Of a stretch of 64,000 nucleotides of DNA, positions 18,033 to 26,139 are shown in pieces (positions within the stretch are counted from its first letter, which is position 1; each line of letters starts with the position of its first letter). The translations under genes were made by a program, and so were the position numbers. The notes below the pieces were generated by a model. It was not told the origin of the DNA and searched no databases. It saw only the letters and a program-made list of their open reading frames with translations. The stretch comes from Azospirillum sp. SYSU D00513 (GTDB lineage Bacteria > Pseudomonadota > Alphaproteobacteria > Azospirillales > Azospirillaceae), in NCBI RefSeq assembly GCF_017356015.1, contig NZ_JAFIQV010000032.1, positions 29,999 through 93,998 on the forward strand. Direction: 5' to 3'.

Positions 18033-21000
18033 ATGGCCTGGAGCATCCAGGATGCCGCGGTGCGGCGGCGCCTGCGCGGCCGCGGCGGGGCGGAGCGGGA
18101 CGGCATGAGCGCCACGCAGAGGATCGTCCGCGAGCGGCGGCAGTACAACCAGCTCGCCGCCGACGAAACGCTGGAGGACTATGCCCTGCGCTATACGGCG
18201 CAGCGGGCAAGGCGCTGGCCGGCCTGGCGGGTCTCGCACACGGCGCTGGGCGCCATCTCCTTCCTCGCCTGCGAGGCCATCGGCGCCGCGATCACCCTGT
18301 CCTTCGGCTTCGCCAACGCCATGGCCGCGATCCTGGCGGTCGGGATCCTGAACTTCCTGGTCGGTCTGCCGATCACCCGCCACGCGGTGCGCGCCGGGGT
18401 GGACATCGACCTGCTGACGCGCGGCGCCGGCTTCGGCTATCTCGGCTCCACCATCACCTCGCTGGTCTACGCCTCCTTCACCTTCATCCTCTTCGCCATC
18501 GAGGCGAGCATCATGTCCGCCGGGCTGGAGCTGGTGTTGGGCATCCCGCTGGCGGTGGCCCACGTGATCAGCTCTCTGGCGGTGATCCCCATCGCCGTCT
18601 ACGGCATCCGCTTCATCAGCCGCATGCAGGTCGCGACCCAGCCGGTCTGGCTGGTCCTGCAATGCGTTCCCCTGGCCTATCTGTTCCTGCTGGACGGATC
18701 GGACTTCGCGGCCTGGACGGCCTTTCCGGGCATCGAGGGGCGGTCGGACGGGGGTCTGTCCCTGCTGCCCTTCGGCATGGCGGCCTCGATGCTGCTGTCG
18801 CTGCTGCCGCAGATCGGGGAGCAGGTGGATTACCTGCGCTTCCTGCCCGACCGCGCGCGCATCTCGGGGCGGAGCTGGTGGTGGGCGATGCTGGCCGGCG
18901 GGCCGGGCTGGGTGGTGGTGGGCAGCCTGAAGCTCGCCATCGGCTCGCTGCTCGCCTTCGTAGCGCTGGAGCACGGCATCCCGGCGCTGGACGCGGCCCA
19001 GCCGACCATCCTCTACCACATGGCCTTCCTCGACCTGTTCGGGTCGCCGGGCGCGGCGCTGGCGCTGACGGGGATCTTCGTCGTCGTCTGTCAGATGAAG
19101 ATCAACGTCACCAACGCCTACGCCGGCTCCATCGCCTGGTCGAACTTCTTCTCCCGCCTGACGCACAGCCATCCGGGCCGGGTGGTCTGGCTGGTCTTCA
19201 ACGCGCTGCTCGCCCTGCTGCTGATGGAGATCGGCATCCTCGGCGTGATCGAGAGCATCCTGGCGCTCTACGCCAACCTGGCGGTGGCTTGGCTGGGGGC
19301 GGTGGCGGCCGACCTGACGATCAACAAGCCGCTGGGCATCAGCCCGCGCCACATCGAGTTCAAGCGCGCGCATCTCTACGACATCAACCCCGTGGGAATC
19401 GGCGCGCTGCTGCTGTCGGTGCTGTCCTCCACGCTCGCCTTCTTCGGGCTGTTCGGGCCGGTGCTCCAGGCGCTGGCGCCCTTTCTGGGGCTGCTGGTCG
19501 CCGTGGCCGCCGTGCCGGCCATCGGCTGGGCCACGGGGGGACGCCACTACATCGCCCGCCGGTCCGAGGGGCTGCCGGAGGGCACCGAGCCCCTGCGCTG
19601 CTCGATCTGCGAGAACAGCTTCGAGCGGCCGGACATGGCGCATTGCCCGGCCTACGCCGCCCCCATCTGCTCGCTCTGCTGCTCGCTGGAGGCGCGCTGC
19701 CACGACCTGTGCAAGACGAACAGCCGCTTCGGCGACCAGATCGCCCATTTCCTCCAGAAGGCCCTGCCCCGCCCGCTCGCCGCCGGGGTGCGCAAGCGCA
19801 CGGGCCACTTCATCGGGGTGATGAGCCTGTTCACGCTGGTGATCGGCGGGCTGATGCTGATCATCGACTTCCATTTCAGCGCCGCCGCCCCGACCGAGCG
19901 CGCGGCCATCCACGCCGCACTCCTGACCGTCTTCTTCAGCCTGCTGATCCTGGCGGGCGTGGCCTCCTGGCTGCTGGTGCTGGCGCATGAGAGCCGCCAG
20001 AAGGCGGAGGAGGAAACCAGCCGCCAGACCGCCATGCTGATGGAGGAGATCGAGGCGCACGAGCGCACCGACGCGGCCCTCCAGAAGGCCAAGGAGGTGG
20101 CGGAGGCCGCCAACGCCGCCAAGAGCCGCTACATCATCGGCGTCAGCCACGAGATCCGGGCGCCCTTGAACGCCATCTCCGGCTATGCCCAGCTTCTGGA
20201 GCGCAAGGCCGCCGAGCGGCCGGAGGACGCGGTGCGCGTGATCCGCCGCAGCTCCGAGCATCTCTCGAACCTGATCGACGGGCTGCTCGACATTTCGAAG
20301 ATCGAATCCGGCCAGCGCCGCATCAACCGCGACAAGGTGCGGCTGATCGAGCTGCTGGACCAGATCGTGGACATGTTCCGCATCCAGGCGGCGACCAAGG
20401 GGCTGGACTTCACCTACGCCCGCCCGCCGCACCTGCCGGCCTACGTCCACACCGACGAGAAGATCCTGCGGCAGATCCTGATCAACCTGCTGTCCAACGC
20501 CGTGAAATACACGAGGGAGGGCTCGGTCGGGCTCAGCGTGCGCTACCGCAGCCAGATCGCCGAATTCTCCATCACCGACACCGGCATCGGCATCCGCGAG
20601 GAGGATCTGGAGCGCGTGTTCGAGCCCTTCGAGCGTGGCCAGGGGCCGGCGGTGCGCGCCGTGCCGGGGACGGGGCTGGGGCTGACCATCACGCGGCTGC
20701 TGACGCGGATCATGGGGGGCGACATCACGGTGACGAGCCGCTTCGGCGAGGGGAGCTGCTTCCAGGTGCGGCTGCTGCTGTCGGAGGCCATGCACGACGG
20801 AGGCTCCGACGCCGACCGGCGCCCGCCCGCCGGCTATGCCGGGCCGCGCATCAAGGTGCTGCTGGCCGACGACGACCGCCACCATCTGGAGCTGATGCGC
20901 AACATCCTCCAGCCTCTGGGGTTCGAGCTGTTCATCGCGTCGGACGCCACGAGCTGCCTGGACCTCGCCGCGCAGTGCGAGCCGGACCTCGCCCTGCTCG

Positions 21001-21509
21001 ACATCTCGCTGCCCGGCGAGAGCGGCTGGGACATCGCCGAGGCGGTCCGCGGGATGCGCGGCGACGCCGTGCGGATCATGATGGTCTCGGCCAACGCCTA
21101 CGAGGCGCAGGGGCCGGGCGACGGCCGGGCGCCGCACGACGATTTCCTGGCCAAGCCCATCGAGATCCAGGCGCTGCTCGACAAGGTGCAGGCGCTGACC
21201 GGGCTGGAATGGACCCACGCCGTGCCGCCGGCCCCCGAGCCGGTCCCGGCGCCCGAGCCGCAGCGGGCCGCCCTGCCGGTTGCGTCGTTGCGCCACATCG
21301 ACGACCTGCGACAACTGGGCCGGATCGGCTATATTCGGGGGATCGAGACCAAGCTGCGCGACATGGAGGCGGAGGATCCGGCCAACGGCCCCTTCGTCGA
21401 GCGGTCGCGGGGGCTGGTGCGCGCGTTCGACCTGAAGGGCTTCATGACGCTGCTCGACACGACCAAGGCGGCTGCAAATCCCTCCAACACCATCGGGGAC
21501 GGCGCCTGA
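18033..21509 (+). CDS. NCS1-like permease / Cys-rich / hybrid histidine kinase fusion
   Basis: A membrane sensor kinase of about 1158 aa. Residues about 60-510 are a 12-helix region resembling NCS1 nucleobase/cytosine permeases (FLACEAIGAAITLSFGFANA, VCQMKINVTNAYAGSIAWSN). Residues 523-560 hold a cluster of eight cysteines (C-x2-C-x11-C-x7-C-x2-CC-x5-C-x3-C), a likely metal site. Two more helices follow (about 595-665), then a coiled linker, a kinase with H-box HEIRAPLN (His706), N box LINLLSNAVKY and DTGIGI / GTGLGL ATP lid, and a receiver with Asp990 (ALLDISLPG). The ATG at 18033 is chosen for GGAGG 9 bases upstream, but the frame is open to 17805. It is divergent from urtABCDE and directly upstream of its response-regulator gene. 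Confidence 0.88.
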   Translation: MAWSIQDAAVRRRLRGRGGAERDGMSATQRIVRERRQYNQLAADETLEDYALRYTAQRARRWPAWRVSHTALGAISFLACEAIGAAITLSFGFANAMAAILAVGILNFLVGLPITRHAVRAGVDIDLLTRGAGFGYLGSTITSLVYASFTFILFAIEASIMSAGLELVLGIPLAVAHVISSLAVIPIAVYGIRFISRMQVATQPVWLVLQCVPLAYLFLLDGSDFAAWTAFPGIEGRSDGGLSLLPFGMAASMLLSLLPQIGEQVDYLRFLPDRARISGRSWWWAMLAGGPGWVVVGSLKLAIGSLLAFVALEHGIPALDAAQPTILYHMAFLDLFGSPGAALALTGIFVVVCQMKINVTNAYAGSIAWSNFFSRLTHSHPGRVVWLVFNALLALLLMEIGILGVIESILALYANLAVAWLGAVAADLTINKPLGISPRHIEFKRAHLYDINPVGIGALLLSVLSSTLAFFGLFGPVLQALAPFLGLLVAVAAVPAIGWATGGRHYIARRSEGLPEGTEPLRCSICENSFERPDMAHCPAYAAPICSLCCSLEARCHDLCKTNSRFGDQIAHFLQKALPRPLAAGVRKRTGHFIGVMSLFTLVIGGLMLIIDFHFSAAAPTERAAIHAALLTVFFSLLILAGVASWLLVLAHESRQKAEEETSRQTAMLMEEIEAHERTDAALQKAKEVAEAANAAKSRYIIGVSHEIRAPLNAISGYAQLLERKAAERPEDAVRVIRRSSEHLSNLIDGLLDISKIESGQRRINRDKVRLIELLDQIVDMFRIQAATKGLDFTYARPPHLPAYVHTDEKILRQILINLLSNAVKYTREGSVGLSVRYRSQIAEFSITDTGIGIREEDLERVFEPFERGQGPAVRAVPGTGLGLTITRLLTRIMGGDITVTSRFGEGSCFQVRLLLSEAMHDGGSDADRRPPAGYAGPRIKVLLADDDRHHLELMRNILQPLGFELFIASDATSCLDLAAQCEPDLALLDISLPGESGWDIAEAVRGMRGDAVRIMMVSANAYEAQGPGDGRAPHDDFLAKPIEIQALLDKVQALTGLEWTHAVPPAPEPVPAPEPQRAALPVASLRHIDDLRQLGRIGYIRGIETKLRDMEAEDPANGPFVERSRGLVRAFDLKGFMTLLDTTKAAANPSNTIGDGA

Positions 21510-21510
21510 C

Positions 21511-22464
21511 ATGCAGCAGCGCGGCATGGTGCTGGTGGTGGACGACACGCCCGAGACGCTGGGATTCCTGACGGACGCGCTGGAGGCGGCGGAGCTGACC
21601 GTGCTGGTCGCCACGGACGGGGAGAGCGCCCTGGATCTGCTGGGCCAGATCACGCCGGAGCTGGTGCTGATGGACGCGGTGATGCCCGGCCTGGACGGGT
21701 TCGAGACCTGCCGCCGCCTGAAGCAGGAAGCGCACCTGTCGCACCTGCCCGTGATCTTCATGACCGGCCTCAGCGACACCGAGCATGTCGTGCGCGGGCT
21801 GGAGGCCGGCGGCGTCGATTACGTCACCAAGCCCATTGTGGTGAACGAGCTGCTGGCCCGCATCCGCGTCCATCTCGCCAACGCGCGCGCGGCCCAGGGC
21901 GCCCGCATGGCGCTGGACGCCACCGGCCGCTTCCTGCTGGCGACGGACGCCGGGGGGCGGCTTCTTTGGTGCACGCCCCAGGCCGGTCGCCTGCTGGCCG
22001 GCCTTCTGCCCGGCGCCGACGCGCCGGAGACGGCGGTCTCCGCCCGGCTTGCCGAGGGGCTGACCCGCTTGCGGCAGGGTGGCGGCGGCGGCGCCACCTT
22101 CACGCTGGACGTGGACGCCACTGGCGGCAGCGGCGAGGGCGCCGAGGCCGAGGAAGCACGGCGGCTGGAATTCTCCTACCTCAGCCCCGGCAACCCCGGC
22201 GAGTTCCTGTTCCGCCTCAGCGAGCCCGTCGCCGGCAAGGACGAGCTGTTCCTGAAGGAGGCCCACGGCCTGACCGCGCGGGAGGCCGACGTGCTGCTGT
22301 GGATCGCGCGCGGCAAGTCCAACCGCGACATCGCCGAGATCCTGGGCATCAGCCCGCGCACCGTGAACAAGCACCTGGAGCAGGTCTTCAGCAAGCTGGG
22401 CGTGGAGAACCGGGCGTCGGCCACCGCCATCGCCATGCGGACGCTGGCGGCGCGCGGGGCGTGA
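21511..22464 (+). CDS. Response regulator with receiver and LuxR-type HTH
   Basis: A 317 aa DNA-binding response regulator. The N-terminal receiver has the acidic pair VVDDTPE, phosphoacceptor Asp55 (LVLMDAVMPG) and the Lys in TKPIVVNELLARI. A middle region (about 130-235) resembles a degenerate PAS-like segment. The C-terminal LuxR HTH spans about 250-305 (LTAREADVLLWIARGKSNRDIAEILGISPRTVNKHLEQVFSKLGVENR). The start follows the kinase stop by one base, so the two form a two-component pair. With urtABCDE divergently adjacent, urea-uptake genes are the obvious target (inference). Confidence 0.93.
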   Translation: MQQRGMVLVVDDTPETLGFLTDALEAAELTVLVATDGESALDLLGQITPELVLMDAVMPGLDGFETCRRLKQEAHLSHLPVIFMTGLSDTEHVVRGLEAGGVDYVTKPIVVNELLARIRVHLANARAAQGARMALDATGRFLLATDAGGRLLWCTPQAGRLLAGLLPGADAPETAVSARLAEGLTRLRQGGGGGATFTLDVDATGGSGEGAEAEEARRLEFSYLSPGNPGEFLFRLSEPVAGKDELFLKEAHGLTAREADVLLWIARGKSNRDIAEILGISPRTVNKHLEQVFSKLGVENRASATAIAMRTLAARGA

Positions 22465-22483
22465 GGCCCGGTTCCCGCCCGGC

Positions 22484-23254
22484 TCAGCCCCCGCAATATT
22501 GCGCGACCGTGTAGCGACCGGCGATGCCGTAGGAGGCCTTCGGCCGCATGATGTACTCGCTGCCGCCCACCGGACGCACGGGGTTCAGCCTGTCGGTGGC
22601 GGGCGCCCAGTCGTAGGTGTAGCCGAGCCGCGTCCAGGGATAGCCGTTGGCCTGGTAGGAGCCGCGGAAATTGCCGTTGTACCAGGCCGTATAGGCCGGG
22701 TCGGCGCCGGCTGGCGGCATGCCCGTGTCCACCGAGCAGGAACCGTCCGTCACCTCCGTGTCAGGGCAGGGCCGGGCGAGGTCCGACGGCTTGATCCAGA
22801 GTTCGACCACCCGGTCGTAAGCCGCCTCAGGACGGAGCCCCAGCCACTGCTTCACCCGTGAGACCTTGGCGGTGGTGTCGCCGGGAACCGCCTTGCAGAA
22901 GGCCTGCAACTGAGGCACCGGCGTGACCCACACGGTGCCCCAGCTCGCCGGGGCCGTGCGGGCCGGCGGGTCGGCCGCGTAGTATCTCTGGAAGGCTGCC
23001 TCGTTCATGAAGCTCGCCACCTTCACCCGAGCGTTCGGCCCCTCACTGTCCCAGACCAGCCCCGGCGTGGAACGGGTGAGCGCCAGCAGCCCACTGTAGA
23101 CCTCCGCCTGTTCGGGGATGGCGGCGTTCTTGAGCGCGGTCAGGTAGAGCTGCTGGGCGTCGGGCGGCTCCGGCGCCGTGGCGACCGGCGGGACCGCGGC
23201 ACTTCCGGCGCAACCCGCGAGCAGGGCGAGGGAGAGGATGGCAAGGGCACGCAT
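22484..23254 (-). CDS. Lipoprotein of unknown function
   Basis: A 256 aa predicted lipoprotein. The signal MRALAILSLALLAGC ends in a lipobox (LLAGC, Cys15), followed by a proline/alanine linker. The mature domain contains several cysteines that could form disulfides (FCKAV, RPCPD, DGSCSVD, QYCGG). It is rich in tryptophan and tyrosine toward the C-terminus (YTAWYNGNFRGSYQANGYPWTRLGYTYDW). ATG 23254 is chosen because GGAG lies about 9 bases upstream and it directly begins the signal peptide. I recognise no family. It is convergent with the response-regulator gene, so probably unrelated to it. Confidence 0.8.
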   Translation of the reverse strand: MRALAILSLALLAGCAGSAAVPPVATAPEPPDAQQLYLTALKNAAIPEQAEVYSGLLALTRSTPGLVWDSEGPNARVKVASFMNEAAFQRYYAADPPARTAPASWGTVWVTPVPQLQAFCKAVPGDTTAKVSRVKQWLGLRPEAAYDRVVELWIKPSDLARPCPDTEVTDGSCSVDTGMPPAGADPAYTAWYNGNFRGSYQANGYPWTRLGYTYDWAPATDRLNPVRPVGGSEYIMRPKASYGIAGRYTVAQYCGG

Positions 23255-23436
23255 GGCTGGAGGCTCCTCCCCGGATGTTCGGCACATGTTGACCTGAACC
23301 GGGGACGGATTTCACGTAAATCTTTTTGGATTCTCTATCCAAGTGGACTTCATGTGCCGGCGAATTCTCTTGTATGCTCCATGGCCGATTACGCCATTCG
23401 CAAGTCCAAAGAGCCAATGGCGCTATTCTTTACCCG

Positions 23437-23850
23437 TTATTCTGCGGCGGCAGCCTTCCGGGGACGTCCACCGAGCTTGCCGTTCTCTTTTGCCGCTCTG
23501 GCCTTCGCGTCGGATTTCGTGGCACCTCCACGGCGCGCAAACACGGTGCCGAGCGGCAGCAGATCCGCCAACAGCCCTCCAATATCGACATGAACGTCGA
23601 ATGAGCCGACCGCAAGGGCGTCCCCAAGAGCCGACAAGCGCAGCTCTGTCATTTCCGCCTGCGTGAAATGAGAGAACTCCCTGATTTCCGAACGCGGGAT
23701 CGCGATGGTGGCTTTCGGCATCTCAATGATCACTGCATCGTCAGCACCGTTGTACCGCACCCCTTCCGCAAGACTCGCCTTTGCGAGCTGGGCTCGCCCA
23801 ACCGCAAGCCCAGCCTCATATTGCTCGGGCGTGATTTTGTTATAGGCCAT
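23437..23850 (-). CDS. DUF2442 family protein (probable antitoxin-like partner)
   Basis: A 137 aa cytoplasmic protein. The central part (about 38-100: AVIIEMPKATIAIPRSEI ... DVHVDIGGLLADLL) matches the DUF2442 pattern of short beta strands and a final helix. The C-terminus is basic and alanine-rich and includes GGRPRK, an AT-hook-like motif that could contact DNA. It lies 19 bases after the DUF4160 gene. DUF4160/DUF2442 pairs are a recurrent two-gene arrangement usually discussed as toxin-antitoxin-like; roles here are inferred only from this arrangement. Confidence 0.8.
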   Translation of the reverse strand: MAYNKITPEQYEAGLAVGRAQLAKASLAEGVRYNGADDAVIIEMPKATIAIPRSEIREFSHFTQAEMTELRLSALGDALAVGSFDVHVDIGGLLADLLPLGTVFARRGGATKSDAKARAAKENGKLGGRPRKAAAAE

Positions 23851-23869
23851 TGCCGTTTACCCAACCTTG

Positions 23870-24301
23870 CTAAAGGAGTTGTTCATATATGGATCCATCC
23901 GAGAGACCGACCCTTAGAGTCTTCCTGCTTGGTTCATAAGCCGCTTCCAAAATCTGGAGTGCTCCTTTTTCGAAGCGTTCCAACACGATGATTTTTCCCG
24001 CCCGGCAGTGGACATATTGGTTCGAAAGGCAAACGGTGCCCATCACCTCCCACCAGCGCTTTCGAACCTGAACCAAGTTCCGGTAGACCGCTTCACCAAC
24101 CTCATCAAGAACCGATGCCTGCGGTGCTTTTCGGGCGTTCCTTGGGCGCAGATCCCAAAAATCAACATCGTCCGATTCAAAGTAGAATTTGAATCGAGCT
24201 GACCAACCCTCCGCGTCGCAATCGGCGTGAACATGCGGAGGGCAATGCTCACCACGGGTTTTAACAACGATTTCAATGTTGCCAACCTGAGCAATAGGCA
24301 T
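23870..24301 (-). CDS. DUF4160 family protein (probable toxin-like partner)
   Basis: A 143 aa protein with the DUF4160 hallmark HCPPHVHADCDAEGWSARFKF near residue 20, where the H-x-PPHVH motif is the family signature, followed by a helical region ending RKRWWEV. The ATG at 24301 is chosen because it matches the usual family start close to the motif; an in-frame TTG 10 codons upstream is less likely. It is the first gene of a two-gene unit with DUF2442. Composition is somewhat AT-richer than neighbours. An inverted repeat just upstream may be its operator. Confidence 0.82.
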   Translation of the reverse strand: MPIAQVGNIEIVVKTRGEHCPPHVHADCDAEGWSARFKFYFESDDVDFWDLRPRNARKAPQASVLDEVGEAVYRNLVQVRKRWWEVMGTVCLSNQYVHCRAGKIIVLERFEKGALQILEAAYEPSRKTLRVGLSDGSIYEQLL

Positions 24302-24310
24302 GGAGTATAA

Positions 24311-24364
24311 ACCTAACAAGATGGGTTTCAAATATGCCTGAAGGGATATCCCAACCTGTTAGGT
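24311..24364. promoter_or_regulatory. Inverted repeat upstream of the DUF4160/DUF2442 pair
   Basis: ACCTAACA (24311-24318) and TGTTAGGT (24357-24364) form a perfect 8-base inverted repeat with 38 bases between arms, 9 bases before the DUF4160 start. Its position fits an autoregulatory operator for the pair. No other copy was noticed in the window. Confidence 0.5.
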
Positions 24365-24458
24365 TTTGCAAGACATGAACTGCTGCCTCTGCCCTCGCGC
24401 GGAACCCTCCCCACCCCCAAAGCGTTGCAGGGCCTGAAAAGATCGGGAGGTCAAAGCT

Positions 24459-24815
24459 ATGGATTTGGACAAGAAGACGATCGCCGGCGCCGTGGCCGCC
24501 GTGGCCGTGGGCGCCATCGGGGCAGCCGTGGCCTACACCACGCTCGGCAAGTCGGAAAAGGGCGAGAAGCGGGCGAAGCCGACCAAGGGGAAGGCCAAGC
24601 TAGCCCAGCAGAACCAGGAAGCGGCGGCCCCCACCGGGCCGATCAACCTCAACCAGGCGAAGCCGGCCGACCTGATGACGCTGAAGCACATCGGCAAGGC
24701 GCGCGCCAAGCGCATCCTGCAGAGCCGCCCCTTCCGGTCGGTGGACGAACTGGTTTCCAAGGGGCTGGTGCCGGAAGAGACCTTGGCGCGCCACCGCGAC
24801 CGGCTGACGGTGTGA
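24459..24815 (+). CDS. Membrane-anchored helix-hairpin-helix (ComEA-like) protein
   Basis: A 118 aa protein with one N-terminal hydrophobic helix (about 8-28, AGAVAAVAVGAIGAAVAYT), a lysine-rich linker, and a C-terminal helix-hairpin-helix domain (INLNQAKPADLMTLKHIGKARAKRILQSRPFRSVDELVSKG). HhH domains of this type bind DNA without sequence specificity, as in ComEA. With the anchor, the domain would sit at the membrane, most likely outside the cytoplasm by analogy with ComEA. GGGAGG lies upstream of the ATG. It stands alone, ending in a terminator shared with the convergent ArsR gene. Confidence 0.85.
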   Translation: MDLDKKTIAGAVAAVAVGAIGAAVAYTTLGKSEKGEKRAKPTKGKAKLAQQNQEAAAPTGPINLNQAKPADLMTLKHIGKARAKRILQSRPFRSVDELVSKGLVPEETLARHRDRLTV

Positions 24816-24846
24816 TCCCGGCGCCTTGAATCCGGCGACGTGATCG

Positions 24847-24886
24847 GAACGGGTCCGTGGGAGTCATCCCGCGGACCCGTTCTTAC
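24847..24886. terminator. Bidirectional hairpin terminator
   Basis: Fifteen-base stem GAACGGGTCCGTGGG (24847-24861) / CCCGCGGACCCGTTC (24868-24882) with one G-T wobble and a six-base loop, followed by a short T-containing tail. It sits between the convergent HhH and ArsR genes and should terminate both. Confidence 0.8.
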
Positions 24887-25593
24887 ATCTGGATGCCGAA
24901 CAGTTCGCGCAGCGCGCCCTGCCCCTTCGGCGTGACCGACAGCGCACGGCTGTTGCCGATGCGGCGGAGGAAGTCCTGTTCCAGGAACCGGGCGCAGAGG
25001 GCGGCCCCGATCCGTCCGGCGAGGTGCGGCCGGCGCTCGCTCCAGTCCAGGCAGGGGCGGCAGAGCGGGCGCGAGGAGCGCCGCCGTCCGTCATCGCCCA
25101 AGTCATCCAACGCTATGCCCAGGTCGCGGAGCAGCGCGGTTCCCGCGTCGGTGACGATCCCCGCCCCATCCTCGAACTCGACGGCGCCGCGTTCCAGCAG
25201 CGCGTCGGTGACGGCCACGCCCAGTTCGCCGGCGAGGTGGTCGTAGCAGAGCCGGGCGCGGCGCATCGCCGCGTCGCGCGGGCCGACGGCCGGCAGGGCG
25301 CGCGACGGGGGCGCCATGGCGGAGGCGACCTGCATCACGGTCTCGATCATCCGCGCCACGTCCGGCGTGGCCAGCCGGTGGTAGCGGTGGCGGCCCTGCC
25401 GCTCCACCAGGATCAGCCGCGCGTCGGCGAGTTGCGCCAGATGGCCGCTGGCGGTCTGCGGCGTGATCCCGGCCACCCCGGCCAACTCGGTCGCGGTCAG
25501 CGCCCGGCCGTCCATGAGGGCGGAGAGCATCGCGGCGCGCGCGGGCTCCCCCACCAGCGTGGCGACCTCGGCGATCCGGTTCGTGCTGACCAT
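24883..25593 (-). CDS. ArsR family transcriptional regulator
   Basis: A 236 aa repressor. The N-terminal winged helix (about 1-95) starts MVSTNRIAEVATLVGEPARAAMLSALMDGRALTATELAGVAGITPQTASGHL, the standard ArsR layout. The remaining 130 residues are an unusual C-terminal extension that contains CRPCLDWSERRPHLAGRIGAALCARFLEQDFLRRIGNSRALSVTPKG, which resembles the extended ArsR subgroup often described as HTH-plus-ligand domain. AGGAGG is 8 bases before the ATG at 25593. It is divergent from the monooxygenase/ligase/thiolase genes and probably represses them. Confidence 0.9.
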   Translation of the reverse strand: MVSTNRIAEVATLVGEPARAAMLSALMDGRALTATELAGVAGITPQTASGHLAQLADARLILVERQGRHRYHRLATPDVARMIETVMQVASAMAPPSRALPAVGPRDAAMRRARLCYDHLAGELGVAVTDALLERGAVEFEDGAGIVTDAGTALLRDLGIALDDLGDDGRRRSSRPLCRPCLDWSERRPHLAGRIGAALCARFLEQDFLRRIGNSRALSVTPKGQGALRELFGIQM

Positions 25594-25714
25594 GGGGCAT
25601 CCTCCTGACGCGAGGATAGCAGGGGAAGGCGCGCCCGTCGCTTCGGCCGTGGCCGAAGCATTCCCCGCCCGTCCCATGCGATCCTCATTCCGTTCCATGG
25701 GCCGGGAGTTCGCC

Positions 25715-26116
25715 ATGATCGCCGTCATCTTCGAGGTCGTCCCGCGTCCGGAGGCACGGGCCGCCTATCTCGACCTCGCGGCGGAGCTGCGGCCGTTGCT
25801 GGAGGGGATCGACGGCTTCCTGTCCATCGAGCGCTTCCAGAGCCTGAAGGACGAGCGGAAGATCCTGTCGCTGTCCTTCTGGCGCGACGAGGAGGCGGTC
25901 CGCGCCTGGCGCAGCCTCGCGGCGCACCGGGAAGCGCAGGCGTTGGGGCGCGGCGGCGTGTTCGAGGATTACCGGCTGTCCGTCGCGGAGGTCGTCCGGG
26001 CCTACGGGCTGGCTGACCGGGAACAGGCGCCGGAGGATTCCCGGCGCCATCACGGCGGCGGGGGCGGAAAAGCTTTGACAGGCCGGGCGGCCATGGGCCT
26101 TTGTCGACAGCCGTGA
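25715..26116 (+). CDS. Antibiotic biosynthesis monooxygenase (ABM) family protein
   Basis: A 133 aa protein whose first 100 residues form an ABM-type dimeric ferredoxin-like barrel (MIAVIFEVVPRPEARAAYLDLAAELRPLLEGIDGFLSIERFQSLKDERKILSLSFWRDEEAVRAWR), the heme-independent quinol-oxygenase/IsdG-like fold. The C-terminal 30 residues are low-complexity (HHGGGGGKALTG) and may be unimportant. GGGAG precedes the ATG. The 122-base region to the divergent ArsR gene should contain the shared operator. This ABM-ArsR divergent pairing is common in proteobacteria. Activity is unknown. Confidence 0.87.
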   Translation: MIAVIFEVVPRPEARAAYLDLAAELRPLLEGIDGFLSIERFQSLKDERKILSLSFWRDEEAVRAWRSLAAHREAQALGRGGVFEDYRLSVAEVVRAYGLADREQAPEDSRRHHGGGGGKALTGRAAMGLCRQP

Positions 26117-26139
26117 CCATCCCTTTCAGAACATCCCCG

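Noticed and set aside
17904..21779. Very long open frame antisense to the permease-kinase gene (over 1200 codons)
   Set aside because: It lies wholly opposite genes with clear domains. Long antisense frames are normal in GC-rich DNA, and it shows only Arg/Gln/Gly/His-rich low-complexity sequence.
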